Assembly (NCBI RefSeq): GCF_004803635.1
Contig: NZ_SSWX01000007.1
Coordinates: forward strand, 1-64,000
DNA: 64,000 nt
Direction of reading: 5' to 3'
DNA from: Lampropedia aestuarii
Lineage (GTDB): Bacteria; Pseudomonadota; Gammaproteobacteria; Burkholderiales; Burkholderiaceae_C
Notes under the pieces: model-generated
Database searches by the model: none
Seen by the model: only the letters and a program-made list of their open reading frames with translations
Told to the model about the DNA's origin: nothing
Position numbers and translations under genes: made by a program
Part shown: one piece after another, positions 55,268 to 62,768 of the stretch
Layout of the letters: each line of letters begins with the position of its first letter
How positions within the stretch are numbered: position 1 is the stretch's first letter

Positions 55268-56611
55268 ATGTCCGATCTGTCCATGCAGCAGTTTCTCAAC
55301 CACGTCGCCGCACGCAACCCGCTTCAGCCAGAATTTCACCAGGCTGTTACCGAGGTGTTCGAGAGCCTCTGGCCGTTCATTGCCAACAACCAGAAATACG
55401 CCGGCCAGGGCCTGCTCGAGCGTCTGGTTGAGCCAGAGCGCATCATCATCTTCCGCATCAGCTGGGTCGATGACAAAGGCCAGGTACAAGTCAACCGAGG
55501 CTTTCGCATCCAGCACAGCATGGCCATTGGCCCATATAAAGGCGGTCTGCGCTTCCATCCTTCGGTGAACTTGTCGGTGCTGAAGTTCCTGGCGTTTGAG
55601 CAAACCTTCAAAAACGCGCTGACGACTCTGCCGATGGGGGGTGCCAAAGGCGGTTCGGACTTTGATCCAAAAGGCAAGAGCCAGGGCGAAGTCATGCGTT
55701 TTTGCCAGGCGTTTGCCGCTGAGCTGGTGCGCCACGTAGGTGCTGACACTGACGTGCCAGCGGGCGATATCGGTGTGGGGGGGCGTGAGATTGGTTTCCT
55801 GACCGGCTACATCAAAAAGCTCACCAACCGCGCTGACTGCGTGTTTACCGGCAAGCCTTTGCACTTGGGCGGCTCTTTGATTCGCCCTGAAGCGACTGGC
55901 TACGGCACGGTCTACTTCGCTGAAGAAATGCTCAATGAGGCCAAGAAATCCTTCCAAGGCATGAAAGTTTCGATTTCAGGCTCTGGCAACGTGGCTCAGT
56001 ACGCAATCGAAAAAGCCATGGCTTTGGGCGCTGACGTGGTGACCTGCTCTGACTCGGCCGGTACGGTCTATGACCCAGAAGGTTTCACACCAGAAAAACT
56101 CGCGATTTTGATGGACATCAAAAACGTGCAGTATGGCCGTGTCAAAGATTACGCCGAGAAAATCGGTGCCGAGTACCTCGAAGGCGCGCGTCCATGGCAT
56201 ATTCCAGTTGAAGTGGCGCTGCCATGCGCGACTCAAAACGAGCTGGATGAAAACGATGCCAAAGCCCTGATCGCCAATGGCGTGGTGTGCGTGGCCGAAG
56301 GCGCGAACATGCCTTCGACCATTGAAGCGGCCAAAGCGTTTGAAGCCGCTGGTGTATTGTTTGCACCTGGCAAAGCCAGCAATGCTGGTGGTGTGGCGAC
56401 TTCGGGCCTGGAGATGAGCCAAAACGCAGCACGCCTGGCATGGCCTCGCCAAGAAGTCGACCAGCGCCTGTTCCAAATCATGCGCGGCATTCATCAGGCT
56501 TGCTTGGAGTATGGCCGCCGCGAAGATGGCTCTATCAGCTACATCCAGGGCGCCAACGTGGCAGGCTTCGTGAAAGTGGCCGATGCGATGATCGCCCAAG
56601 GCGTGGTCTAA
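55268..56611 (+). CDS. gdhA: Glutamate dehydrogenase (NADP-type)
   Basis: Hexameric-type glutamate dehydrogenase (447 residues) interconverting glutamate and 2-oxoglutarate with ammonia. PYKGGLRFHPSVNLS and LPMGGAKGGSDFDPKGKS hold the substrate and catalytic lysines. The dinucleotide-binding SGSGNVAQYAIEKA and CSDSAGTVYDPEGF resemble the biosynthetic NADP-linked class. The start at 55268 follows CAAGGAATC. miaA follows after 17 bases and may be read through. Confidence 0.95.
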   Translation: MSDLSMQQFLNHVAARNPLQPEFHQAVTEVFESLWPFIANNQKYAGQGLLERLVEPERIIIFRISWVDDKGQVQVNRGFRIQHSMAIGPYKGGLRFHPSVNLSVLKFLAFEQTFKNALTTLPMGGAKGGSDFDPKGKSQGEVMRFCQAFAAELVRHVGADTDVPAGDIGVGGREIGFLTGYIKKLTNRADCVFTGKPLHLGGSLIRPEATGYGTVYFAEEMLNEAKKSFQGMKVSISGSGNVAQYAIEKAMALGADVVTCSDSAGTVYDPEGFTPEKLAILMDIKNVQYGRVKDYAEKIGAEYLEGARPWHIPVEVALPCATQNELDENDAKALIANGVVCVAEGANMPSTIEAAKAFEAAGVLFAPGKASNAGGVATSGLEMSQNAARLAWPRQEVDQRLFQIMRGIHQACLEYGRREDGSISYIQGANVAGFVKVADAMIAQGVV

Positions 56612-56628
56612 AACGCAGCACAGGCAGA

Positions 56629-57633
56629 ATGTCCAACCCATTGAACTCTGCTGACAACGGCTTGCTTGGCAAGCCGTTTTTTATCCTGACAGGCCCGACA
56701 GCGTGCGGCAAGTCGGCGTTGTCTTTGGCGCTGGCGCGCGCGCTGCAGGCTCACAGGCCGGTGGAGCTGGTCAGTGTCGATTCGGCCTTGGTCTACAAAG
56801 GCATGGACATTGGCACGGCCAAACCAACCCCTGAAGAGTTGGCGCAGGCGCCACACCATTTGATTGATATCCGCGAGCCCGACCAAAGCTACAGCGCGGC
56901 CGATTTTTTACGCGATTGCGAGCTAGCCGTTGATGCGGCGCTGGCGCGCGGCGCTTTTCCGATCTTGGTTGGCGGCACCATGCTGTATTTGCATGCGCTG
57001 CTCAACGGCCTGGACCCACTGCCACCGGCTGATGCTGCGGTGCGCGCCGAGCTGGACGCGCGTGCGTCAGAGCAAGGCTGGCCGGCGATGCACGCGTGGT
57101 TGGCCGAGGTCGACCCCATCACCGCTCAACGCCTAGCACCCCAAGACGCCCAGCGCATCCAACGTGCGTTAGAGGTGTGGCGCATCACCGGCCAGCCCTT
57201 GTCGCAACTGCAGCAGCGCAGCCAGCGTGATCTGTCCTGGCAAGGCGACTGGATTGCCCAGCGCATCGTGTCGCTGGAGCCACAAGAGCGCAGCTGGTTG
57301 CATGCCCGCACCGATTTGCGCTTTGACCTGATGCTCAAAGCCGGTTTTTTGGATGAGATCGACCGCTTGCGCGCCAACCCCCAACTGCATGCGCAGCTGC
57401 CCTCGATCCGCGCGGTCGGCTACCGCCAGGCCTGGCAAATGCGCGATGGCGAAGTCGCAGAAAAAGACTGGGTGCCACAAGCGCAAGCAGCCACCCGTCA
57501 ACTTGCCAAACGCCAGCTGACCTGGCTGCGCAGCATGCCAACCAGACAAGTACTGGCCTGCGACCTGCTCAATGCCGAGCAGCAACTGCAGCAAGCACTG
57601 CCCCTTGTGCGCCGCGTGATGGCACAAGCTTAA
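56629..57633 (+). CDS. miaA: tRNA dimethylallyltransferase
   Basis: Adds the isopentenyl group to A37 of tRNAs that read UNN codons (334 residues). The P-loop is LTGPTACGKSALS near residues 20-32, followed by VSVDSALVYKGMDIGTAKP, PHHLIDIREPDQSYSAADF and GGTMLYLHALLNGL, all MiaA hallmarks. Later come RIQRALEVWRITG and RAVGYRQAW. The start at 56629 lies just after the gdhA stop. It is not next to mutL or hfq, which are common neighbours elsewhere. Confidence 0.96.
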   Translation: MSNPLNSADNGLLGKPFFILTGPTACGKSALSLALARALQAHRPVELVSVDSALVYKGMDIGTAKPTPEELAQAPHHLIDIREPDQSYSAADFLRDCELAVDAALARGAFPILVGGTMLYLHALLNGLDPLPPADAAVRAELDARASEQGWPAMHAWLAEVDPITAQRLAPQDAQRIQRALEVWRITGQPLSQLQQRSQRDLSWQGDWIAQRIVSLEPQERSWLHARTDLRFDLMLKAGFLDEIDRLRANPQLHAQLPSIRAVGYRQAWQMRDGEVAEKDWVPQAQAATRQLAKRQLTWLRSMPTRQVLACDLLNAEQQLQQALPLVRRVMAQA

Positions 57634-57649
57634 AACGGCGAGGTTGGGG

Positions 57650-57769
57650 GGGCAGCTTTGCTGCCCACGCCAGCTGCCGTTCAAACATAGGGCGTTGCAA
57701 ACTGCGCTGCAAAGAGGAGGCAGCTTGTATTCAGATTGCGCCACCTGCGTGGGCAGGAAACCTGCCCAC
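57650..57769. terminator. Pair of hairpins between convergent miaA and prfH
   Basis: GGGCAGC-TTT-GCTGCCC at 57650-57666 and GTGGGCAGG-AAA-CCTGCCCAC at 57749-57769 are two perfect hairpins with 3-base loops and related stems. They lie between convergent genes and probably mark transcript ends from both sides, although T tracts are absent. Confidence 0.55.
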
Positions 57770-57799
57770 CCTCCATCGTTTGCTTGTTTCAGCGCCTGC

Positions 57800-58471
57800 T
57801 TATGGCTTGCCCTGCACCACATGCATGGCCAATTGCCCTTTGCGGCCTGGCTTGCGCTGCGGCTGGGCAGTGAATGTGCGCACCGGATTGCCACGCACCA
57901 CGCTCCAGTGCAAATGGCTGCGCTGCTTTTTCGCCTCTTCTTGAGCCGTTTGGTGTTGGCCTGCCAGCTTGAGCGCAATCAGCGCACGCGCCAACTGTTT
58001 GTTCGCATACTGGCTGCGCTGGGTTTGCACTTTCACTGCGACGCCAGAAGGAAGATGCAGCGCATGCACGGCCGAATCGGTGGTATTGACATGCTGGCCG
58101 CCTTTGCCAGAGGCTTTACAGGCTTTGAACACCAGATCCTGCTCACGCACAATCGGATTGGGCTGCGCATCTTGCTCCAGCGTGCAGGACTGCACCGCGA
58201 CAAACCAGTTTTTGCGTGGGTGGCCTGGGCGCAACGGGCTGGCAAAGGTCCATTGAATCGTGCCTTGCCAACTGCGCAAGCAGGCCGCTGCGCCGTCGCC
58301 ACGCACCGCCAGTACCGCAGATTTCAGGCCTTGCGCGCCCCAGTGCGCCTCCAGTAAATCCACTTCCAGCGCCTGTTGTTGTAGGTCTTGGCTGATTGCC
58401 TGCAGCGTCAGCTTGGCTGCCAGTTCGCATTCCAGTGGGCCATGCGCGGCCGTGATTTGGATCAGCAGCAT
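57800..58471 (-). CDS. prfH: Peptide chain release factor homologue PrfH
   Basis: Release-factor paralogue (223 residues) with the peptidyl-hydrolysis loop GKGGQHVNTTDSAV and the following QRSQYANKQLA block, but without the full stop-codon-reading domain of RF1/RF2. PrfH genes are paired with rtcB2. Published work describes PrfH with RtcB2 rescuing ribosomes whose 16S rRNA decoding centre was cut by ribotoxins. Here prfH overlaps the rtcB2 stop by 10 bases, so the pair is translationally coupled. Confidence 0.92.
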   Translation of the reverse strand: MLLIQITAAHGPLECELAAKLTLQAISQDLQQQALEVDLLEAHWGAQGLKSAVLAVRGDGAAACLRSWQGTIQWTFASPLRPGHPRKNWFVAVQSCTLEQDAQPNPIVREQDLVFKACKASGKGGQHVNTTDSAVHALHLPSGVAVKVQTQRSQYANKQLARALIALKLAGQHQTAQEEAKKQRSHLHWSVVRGNPVRTFTAQPQRKPGRKGQLAMHVVQGKP

Positions 58472-59646
58472 GTGGGCGCACCTTTCTTGTAGGTGAGTAC
58501 CGGCTTAAAGCGTGCGATCAACTCGACCAAACCTGCGTCCACCAGCGTGGCCACGACACTGTCGACTTTTTTATACGCCTGAGGTGCCTCTTCAAACAGC
58601 AAGGCCTTGTCGTTGCAGACCACGCTGCTGGCAAAGCGGGTGGTGCGCAAATCACTGGCATGGAATTTGGCAGACAGCCTGCCTTCGCAATCGGCTCTGG
58701 CCCATTTGCGACCAGCACCGTGCGCAAGCGAACACAGCGCTTCTTGCCGTTCAGCCACTGGGCGCACCAAATAGCTGTAATCCCCGCGTGAGCCGGGAAC
58801 CATCACGATGCCCTGGTCTGACGGGGTTGCGCCTTTGCGGTGCAAGTAACCGGATTGGCCTTGGTAGGTGGCCGCCAGCACGTGGTTGTGCGAAACATCC
58901 AGCAAGCACTCGCCTTCGCTGCGCAAACTGTGCAGAAAACGCTGGGCAATCCAATGCCGGTTGCAGTGGGCAAATTGCTGCGCCAAGTCATGCTGCTGCA
59001 AATACGCAGCAGCGGCTGGGCTATTGGCTGCCAAGCCGCGATGGCCAAACGCATCCACATGGGCGCGCAAAATCGCGCCACCCAAACCGCGTGAGCCGCT
59101 GTGCACGAGCAGGTACAAGGTTTTGGCACTGAGCTGGAGCGCGCTCGCCGCTTCATACAGATGGTCCAGCGCCAGCACCTCTGCAAAATGGTTGCCACCG
59201 CCAATCGTGCCCAGGCTGGACGCCAGCAGGCTGGCATCAATGGGCAAGCTGACTTCTTGCAGCAAGCCGTTTAATTCTGCATAGGCGCCAGCCTGCAAAG
59301 CTTCAGGTAAAGCGCCTTCCTGGCTGCCAATGCGTTTTTCCAGCTTTTGCGCCGAGTACTGGTGTGTTTTCAATGGGGTTTGCCACAGCGCCATGCCGCA
59401 GCCAATATCTCCTCCTACCAGTGCCGGGTAGAAATGCCCAGTAGAGAAAAAAGCAGCGCCTACGGGGTAGCCCCGGCCTGGATGGAGGTCAGGCAGGCCT
59501 ACGGCTGCACGGATGTGCGGCAGCGTTGCGGTTGTGTGGAGTTGTTCGACGGCGCTGGCTTCCAGCCAGACATCCGGATTGGCAAAAATACGTACCTCTG
59601 CAGCGTCTGCATTTGCACGTACTTTCACCTGCATAGAATGGCCCAT
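58462..59646 (-). CDS. RtcB-family RNA ligase (RtcB2 type)
   Basis: Encodes 394 residues of the GTP-dependent RtcB RNA ligase family, which joins 2',3'-cyclic phosphate or 3'-phosphate ends to 5'-OH ends. Metal and active-site motifs are LVGGDIGCGM (Asp, Cys), GTIGGGNHFAEV (His), HSGSRGLG, DVSHNH and the GMP-accepting His in SLAHGAGRK. No archease or RtcA gene is next to it. The pairing with prfH marks it as the RtcB2 subgroup for ribosome repair rather than the RtcAB operon. AAGGAAT precedes the ATG. Confidence 0.93.
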   Translation of the reverse strand: MGHSMQVKVRANADAAEVRIFANPDVWLEASAVEQLHTTATLPHIRAAVGLPDLHPGRGYPVGAAFFSTGHFYPALVGGDIGCGMALWQTPLKTHQYSAQKLEKRIGSQEGALPEALQAGAYAELNGLLQEVSLPIDASLLASSLGTIGGGNHFAEVLALDHLYEAASALQLSAKTLYLLVHSGSRGLGGAILRAHVDAFGHRGLAANSPAAAAYLQQHDLAQQFAHCNRHWIAQRFLHSLRSEGECLLDVSHNHVLAATYQGQSGYLHRKGATPSDQGIVMVPGSRGDYSYLVRPVAERQEALCSLAHGAGRKWARADCEGRLSAKFHASDLRTTRFASSVVCNDKALLFEEAPQAYKKVDSVVATLVDAGLVELIARFKPVLTYKKGAPTCC

Positions 59647-60212
59647 TGGGGATTCCTTGAAAGTAAAAATTCAACAAATTCATCAGCAAGCACAGAGAGT
59701 TGGTGCGGTGCATGGCTGCGAAGCACACGCTTGGCAGAGGGCTTGAATGCAGCGTGGATGGTCCGCCACTGTCTTTGGCCATACGCCGTATGGGCGTGCA
59801 AAGCCAAGCCGTGCCCATTCAATCAAGGGCGAACAGCAGACAGACAAAGGGGTTTTCCAAGAGGGCGGATCAGAGTCCGCTTGCAGGGCATACGGCCCCG
59901 CAGAGCATCAACGCCTGGAGCGTGTGTCAGGCCATGCGCGCAACGCCAGCTGGCTTGCAAAGCGCATGGGCAAGATCTTGAGTCATGGCATTTCCTTTAC
60001 AAACGAGGCGTTGAAGAAGAGGCGGTGGCAAGCGCGGCAAATGCGTTGACACGCCCAAAGAAGTTGCGAAGTCTAGGCCAAATGGTTTGCCGTGCCTAGC
60101 GTGGCAGGCTGGTGCCTGCTGAAAGTGTTGCATTTATGCAGAAAAATTGCCTTTGTGGTCGACCGCGCAATGGCGGGTTACGCTCTGCTCCAACCCGCCT
60201 TACGGGGTTGTG
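59647..60212. other. Intergenic region between glpD and rtcB2
   Basis: About 565 bases. A hairpin GGCGGGTT / AACCCGCC at 60172-60199 sits next to the glpD stop and may be its 3' hairpin. No rtcR gene or clear sigma-54 promoter (TGGCAC-N5-TTGCA) was found upstream of rtcB2 by eye. No gene is supported. Confidence 0.4.
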
Positions 60213-61838
60213 TTAGCCCATCTGGTATTGCTTGGCCAAGCCTAGGAACGCCTCAGCACTGACCGGCGCGCCCAATTCTTCGGCCATGATCGCCGCCACC
60301 CGTGGCGCTGCTTGCGCCGCAGCCGCCGCATCGACAAACAACAAACGCGAGCGGCGCGCCAGCACATCTTCGACCGTGCGCGCATATTCATAACGCACGG
60401 CAAAGCGCACCATGGCTTCGCTCAATGTGCCGCCGGCATCGACAGCCACATCGGCCCCCGGCAAGGCTTGCACCAGCGCAGCCTCGCTGCCGTATTGCGC
60501 CAGGCCTGCGGGTTGCTGCAGGCTGTGTGTCAAAGACGCTCCCGCAGCTGGCTGGCCGGGGCTGCCCACCAGAGGCAAATGGGCCGTCTGGCAAGTGGGC
60601 AACTTGACCGGAATCAAATGGGCCATTTGGCATTGGCGCAGCACGTCTTCGGCCATCGCCCGGTAGGTTGTCCATTTGCCGCCGGTGACGGTGACCAGCC
60701 CATGCGCTGAAATATGCACCGTGTGTTCACGGCTCAGGCTTTGCGTGGCCGCGCCGCCGTGGCCGCTGCGTGGTGGCTTGACCAACGGGCGCAATCCAGC
60801 CCATTGGCTGCGCACATCGGCAGCGCTGGGTTTGGCGGCCAGATAGCGGGCCGCTTCGGTCAGGATAAAGCCGGCTTCCTCATGCGCGGGGCGCGGCTCT
60901 AGCGGTAAATCCTGGCGTGACTGGTCGGTGGTGCCCAGGATCACATGGCCTAGCCACGGCACGGCAAACAGCACGCGGCCATCGCGGGTTTTGGGCACAA
61001 GCAGCGCGTTGTCGCCGGGCCAGAATCTGCGGTCTACGACCAAGTGCGAGCCTTGGCTGGGCGAAACCATTGGGATCACGGTCTGGCCGCTTTGGCCTTC
61101 ATCGAGCTGGCGCAACTGGTCAACCCAGACGCCGGTGGCGTTGACCACGCAGCGTGCTTGCAAGTCGATACTTTGGCCGCTTTCGCGCTCGGTGATGCGC
61201 GCGCCACTGACCTGGCCTTGTGCGTTGTGCAGCAAGCCTGTGACGCGGGCGTAATTGAGCACATGCGCGCCTTGCTGGGCAGCAGTGCGCGCCAGAGCCA
61301 GTGCCAGGCGGGCATCGTCAAACTGTGCATCCCAGTAGCGAATGCCGCCGCGCAAGCCGCTGCGGTTGACGTTGGGCAGCAGTTGTTCGGTACGCGCTTT
61401 AGACAGTGACTCGGTGGCGGGCAACCGATCTGCAGCGGCCAGTGCGTCGTACATGCGCAGGCCTGTGCCATACAGCGCCGACTCCCAGAAATGGTAGCTG
61501 GGCATGACAAACGGCAGTGGCTGCACCAGATGTGGCGCGTTGGCCAGCAGCACGGCGCGCTCGTGCAGCGCTTCTTTGACCAGTGCGATATTGCCCTGGG
61601 CCAGGTAGCGCACACCGCCATGCACCAGCTTGGTGGCGCGCGAGGACGTGCCTTTGGCAAAATCCTCGGCTTCGACCAAGGCCACTTGCAAGCCCCGGTT
61701 CGCGGCATCGACGGCAATGCCCAGGCCGGTGGCACCGCCACCAATCACCAACAGATCCAATGGCCCGGCATTGGCCAGCGCCTTCCAATGGTCAGCGCGT
61801 GATGGAGTGGGGGGCAGGGCGGGGTGCGGTGAAGTCAT
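60213..61838 (-). CDS. glpD: Aerobic glycerol-3-phosphate dehydrogenase
   Basis: FAD-dependent, membrane-associated enzyme (541 residues from ATG 61838) that oxidises sn-glycerol-3-phosphate to dihydroxyacetone phosphate and feeds electrons to ubiquinone. LLVIGGGATGLGIAVDAANRG is the FAD motif near residue 30, followed by SSRATKLVHGGVRYL and FAVPWLGHVILGTTD, and a C-terminal region rich in Ala. Length is normal for GlpD. An in-frame GTG 6 bases upstream is an alternative start. No glpK or glpF is in the window. Repeat copy G begins 12 bases upstream of the start. Confidence 0.94.
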   Translation of the reverse strand: MTSPHPALPPTPSRADHWKALANAGPLDLLVIGGGATGLGIAVDAANRGLQVALVEAEDFAKGTSSRATKLVHGGVRYLAQGNIALVKEALHERAVLLANAPHLVQPLPFVMPSYHFWESALYGTGLRMYDALAAADRLPATESLSKARTEQLLPNVNRSGLRGGIRYWDAQFDDARLALALARTAAQQGAHVLNYARVTGLLHNAQGQVSGARITERESGQSIDLQARCVVNATGVWVDQLRQLDEGQSGQTVIPMVSPSQGSHLVVDRRFWPGDNALLVPKTRDGRVLFAVPWLGHVILGTTDQSRQDLPLEPRPAHEEAGFILTEAARYLAAKPSAADVRSQWAGLRPLVKPPRSGHGGAATQSLSREHTVHISAHGLVTVTGGKWTTYRAMAEDVLRQCQMAHLIPVKLPTCQTAHLPLVGSPGQPAAGASLTHSLQQPAGLAQYGSEAALVQALPGADVAVDAGGTLSEAMVRFAVRYEYARTVEDVLARRSRLLFVDAAAAAQAAPRVAAIMAEELGAPVSAEAFLGLAKQYQMG

Positions 61839-61849
61839 GGTCACAAAGT

Positions 61850-62120
61850 CTTAGAACGTGTTTACGATCTTTTTACAGACCGCGTTGGAGCCCAAAAGGA
61901 TACGATGAGCGGCAAAAACCGCAGTCGGGCTAGCCGTTCGGCGAGGATTTTTAACAAAGCAGCGTGCCTTTTGGGCTCCAACTCAGAGGGCAAGGCACAA
62001 AAAAGCGCATTGCGGCGTTGCCCGTTTTGTTCATACAGACGTATGAACTGCAACAGGCGCCTTGCACTGCCACTTTTTTGTGCCTTGCGCGACAGCAAAA
62101 AGATCGTAAACACGTTCTTA
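61850..62120 (-). repeat. Dispersed repeat, copy G (upstream of glpD)
   Basis: The longest copy, about 271 bases. Its ends are nearly perfect inverted repeats: TTAGAACGTGTTTACGATCT on the left and AGATCGTAAACACGTTCTTA on the right. The core is the same as copy F (GGAGCCCAAAAGGATACGAT, GCGGCAAAAACCGC, AACAAAGCAGCGTGCC). It occupies the position where the glpD promoter or leader would be. Confidence 0.88.
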
Positions 62121-62191
62121 AAAAATAGCATGGCAATAGCGCAACCATAGCATGGGACTTTGACAGCATAAGCCGCTATGTCCTCTGTTGC

Positions 62192-62683
62192 TTAACTGGC
62201 CTGGCTGATGCTTTGGTAGCGCTCTTGCAACTCTTGGCGCAATTGGCGGCGCTGCTGGGCTTGGTGGTAGCGGCGCACCTCCTCCGCAGTTTGCGGGTTC
62301 AGGGGCGGCACGGGCGTGGGCTTGCCTTCGCTGCCCATTGCAACCATGGTGAAAAAGCAGCTATTGGTGTGCCGCACACTGCGCTCGCGCACGTTTTCCG
62401 TCACGACCTTGATGCCGATTTCCATCGAGGTGCGGCCTGCATAATTGACCGAAGCCAAAAACGTCACCAATTCGCCGACGTGAATAGGTTGGCGAAACAC
62501 GACCTGGTCCACCGACATGGTCACCGCGTAGGTGCCAGCGTAGCGGCTGGCGCAGGCGTAGGCGACTTCGTCGAGTAGCTTCAAAATCTGACCGCCGTGG
62601 ACATTGCCGGAGAAGTTGGCCATATCAGGCATCATCAACACTGTCATCGTCAATTGGTGATTGCCAGGCGCCATTGTGGGCAT
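62192..62683 (-). CDS. Acyl-CoA thioesterase, hot-dog fold (YciA-like)
   Basis: Encodes 163 residues of a single hot-dog domain: MMPDMANFSGNVHGGQILKLLDEVAYACASRYAG (quoted as the N-terminal half, residues about 17-50), with the catalytic Asp/Glu on the central helix (LLDEVA), then VVFRQPIHVGELVTFLASVNYAGRTSMEIGIKV. This matches the YciA/BFIT family of acyl-CoA hydrolases, cytoplasmic. The charged C-terminal helix is rich in Gln and Arg. It is divergent from the S9 peptidase. Confidence 0.9.
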   Translation of the reverse strand: MPTMAPGNHQLTMTVLMMPDMANFSGNVHGGQILKLLDEVAYACASRYAGTYAVTMSVDQVVFRQPIHVGELVTFLASVNYAGRTSMEIGIKVVTENVRERSVRHTNSCFFTMVAMGSEGKPTPVPPLNPQTAEEVRRYHQAQQRRQLRQELQERYQSISQAS

Positions 62684-62768
62684 TGCGGATTCCTTTATTG
62701 TGGGGCTTAAAAGGCGTTATTGTCTGTGCTTTGTATTTCGTGTTCTGCATATCTCAGGAGAAAAACAA

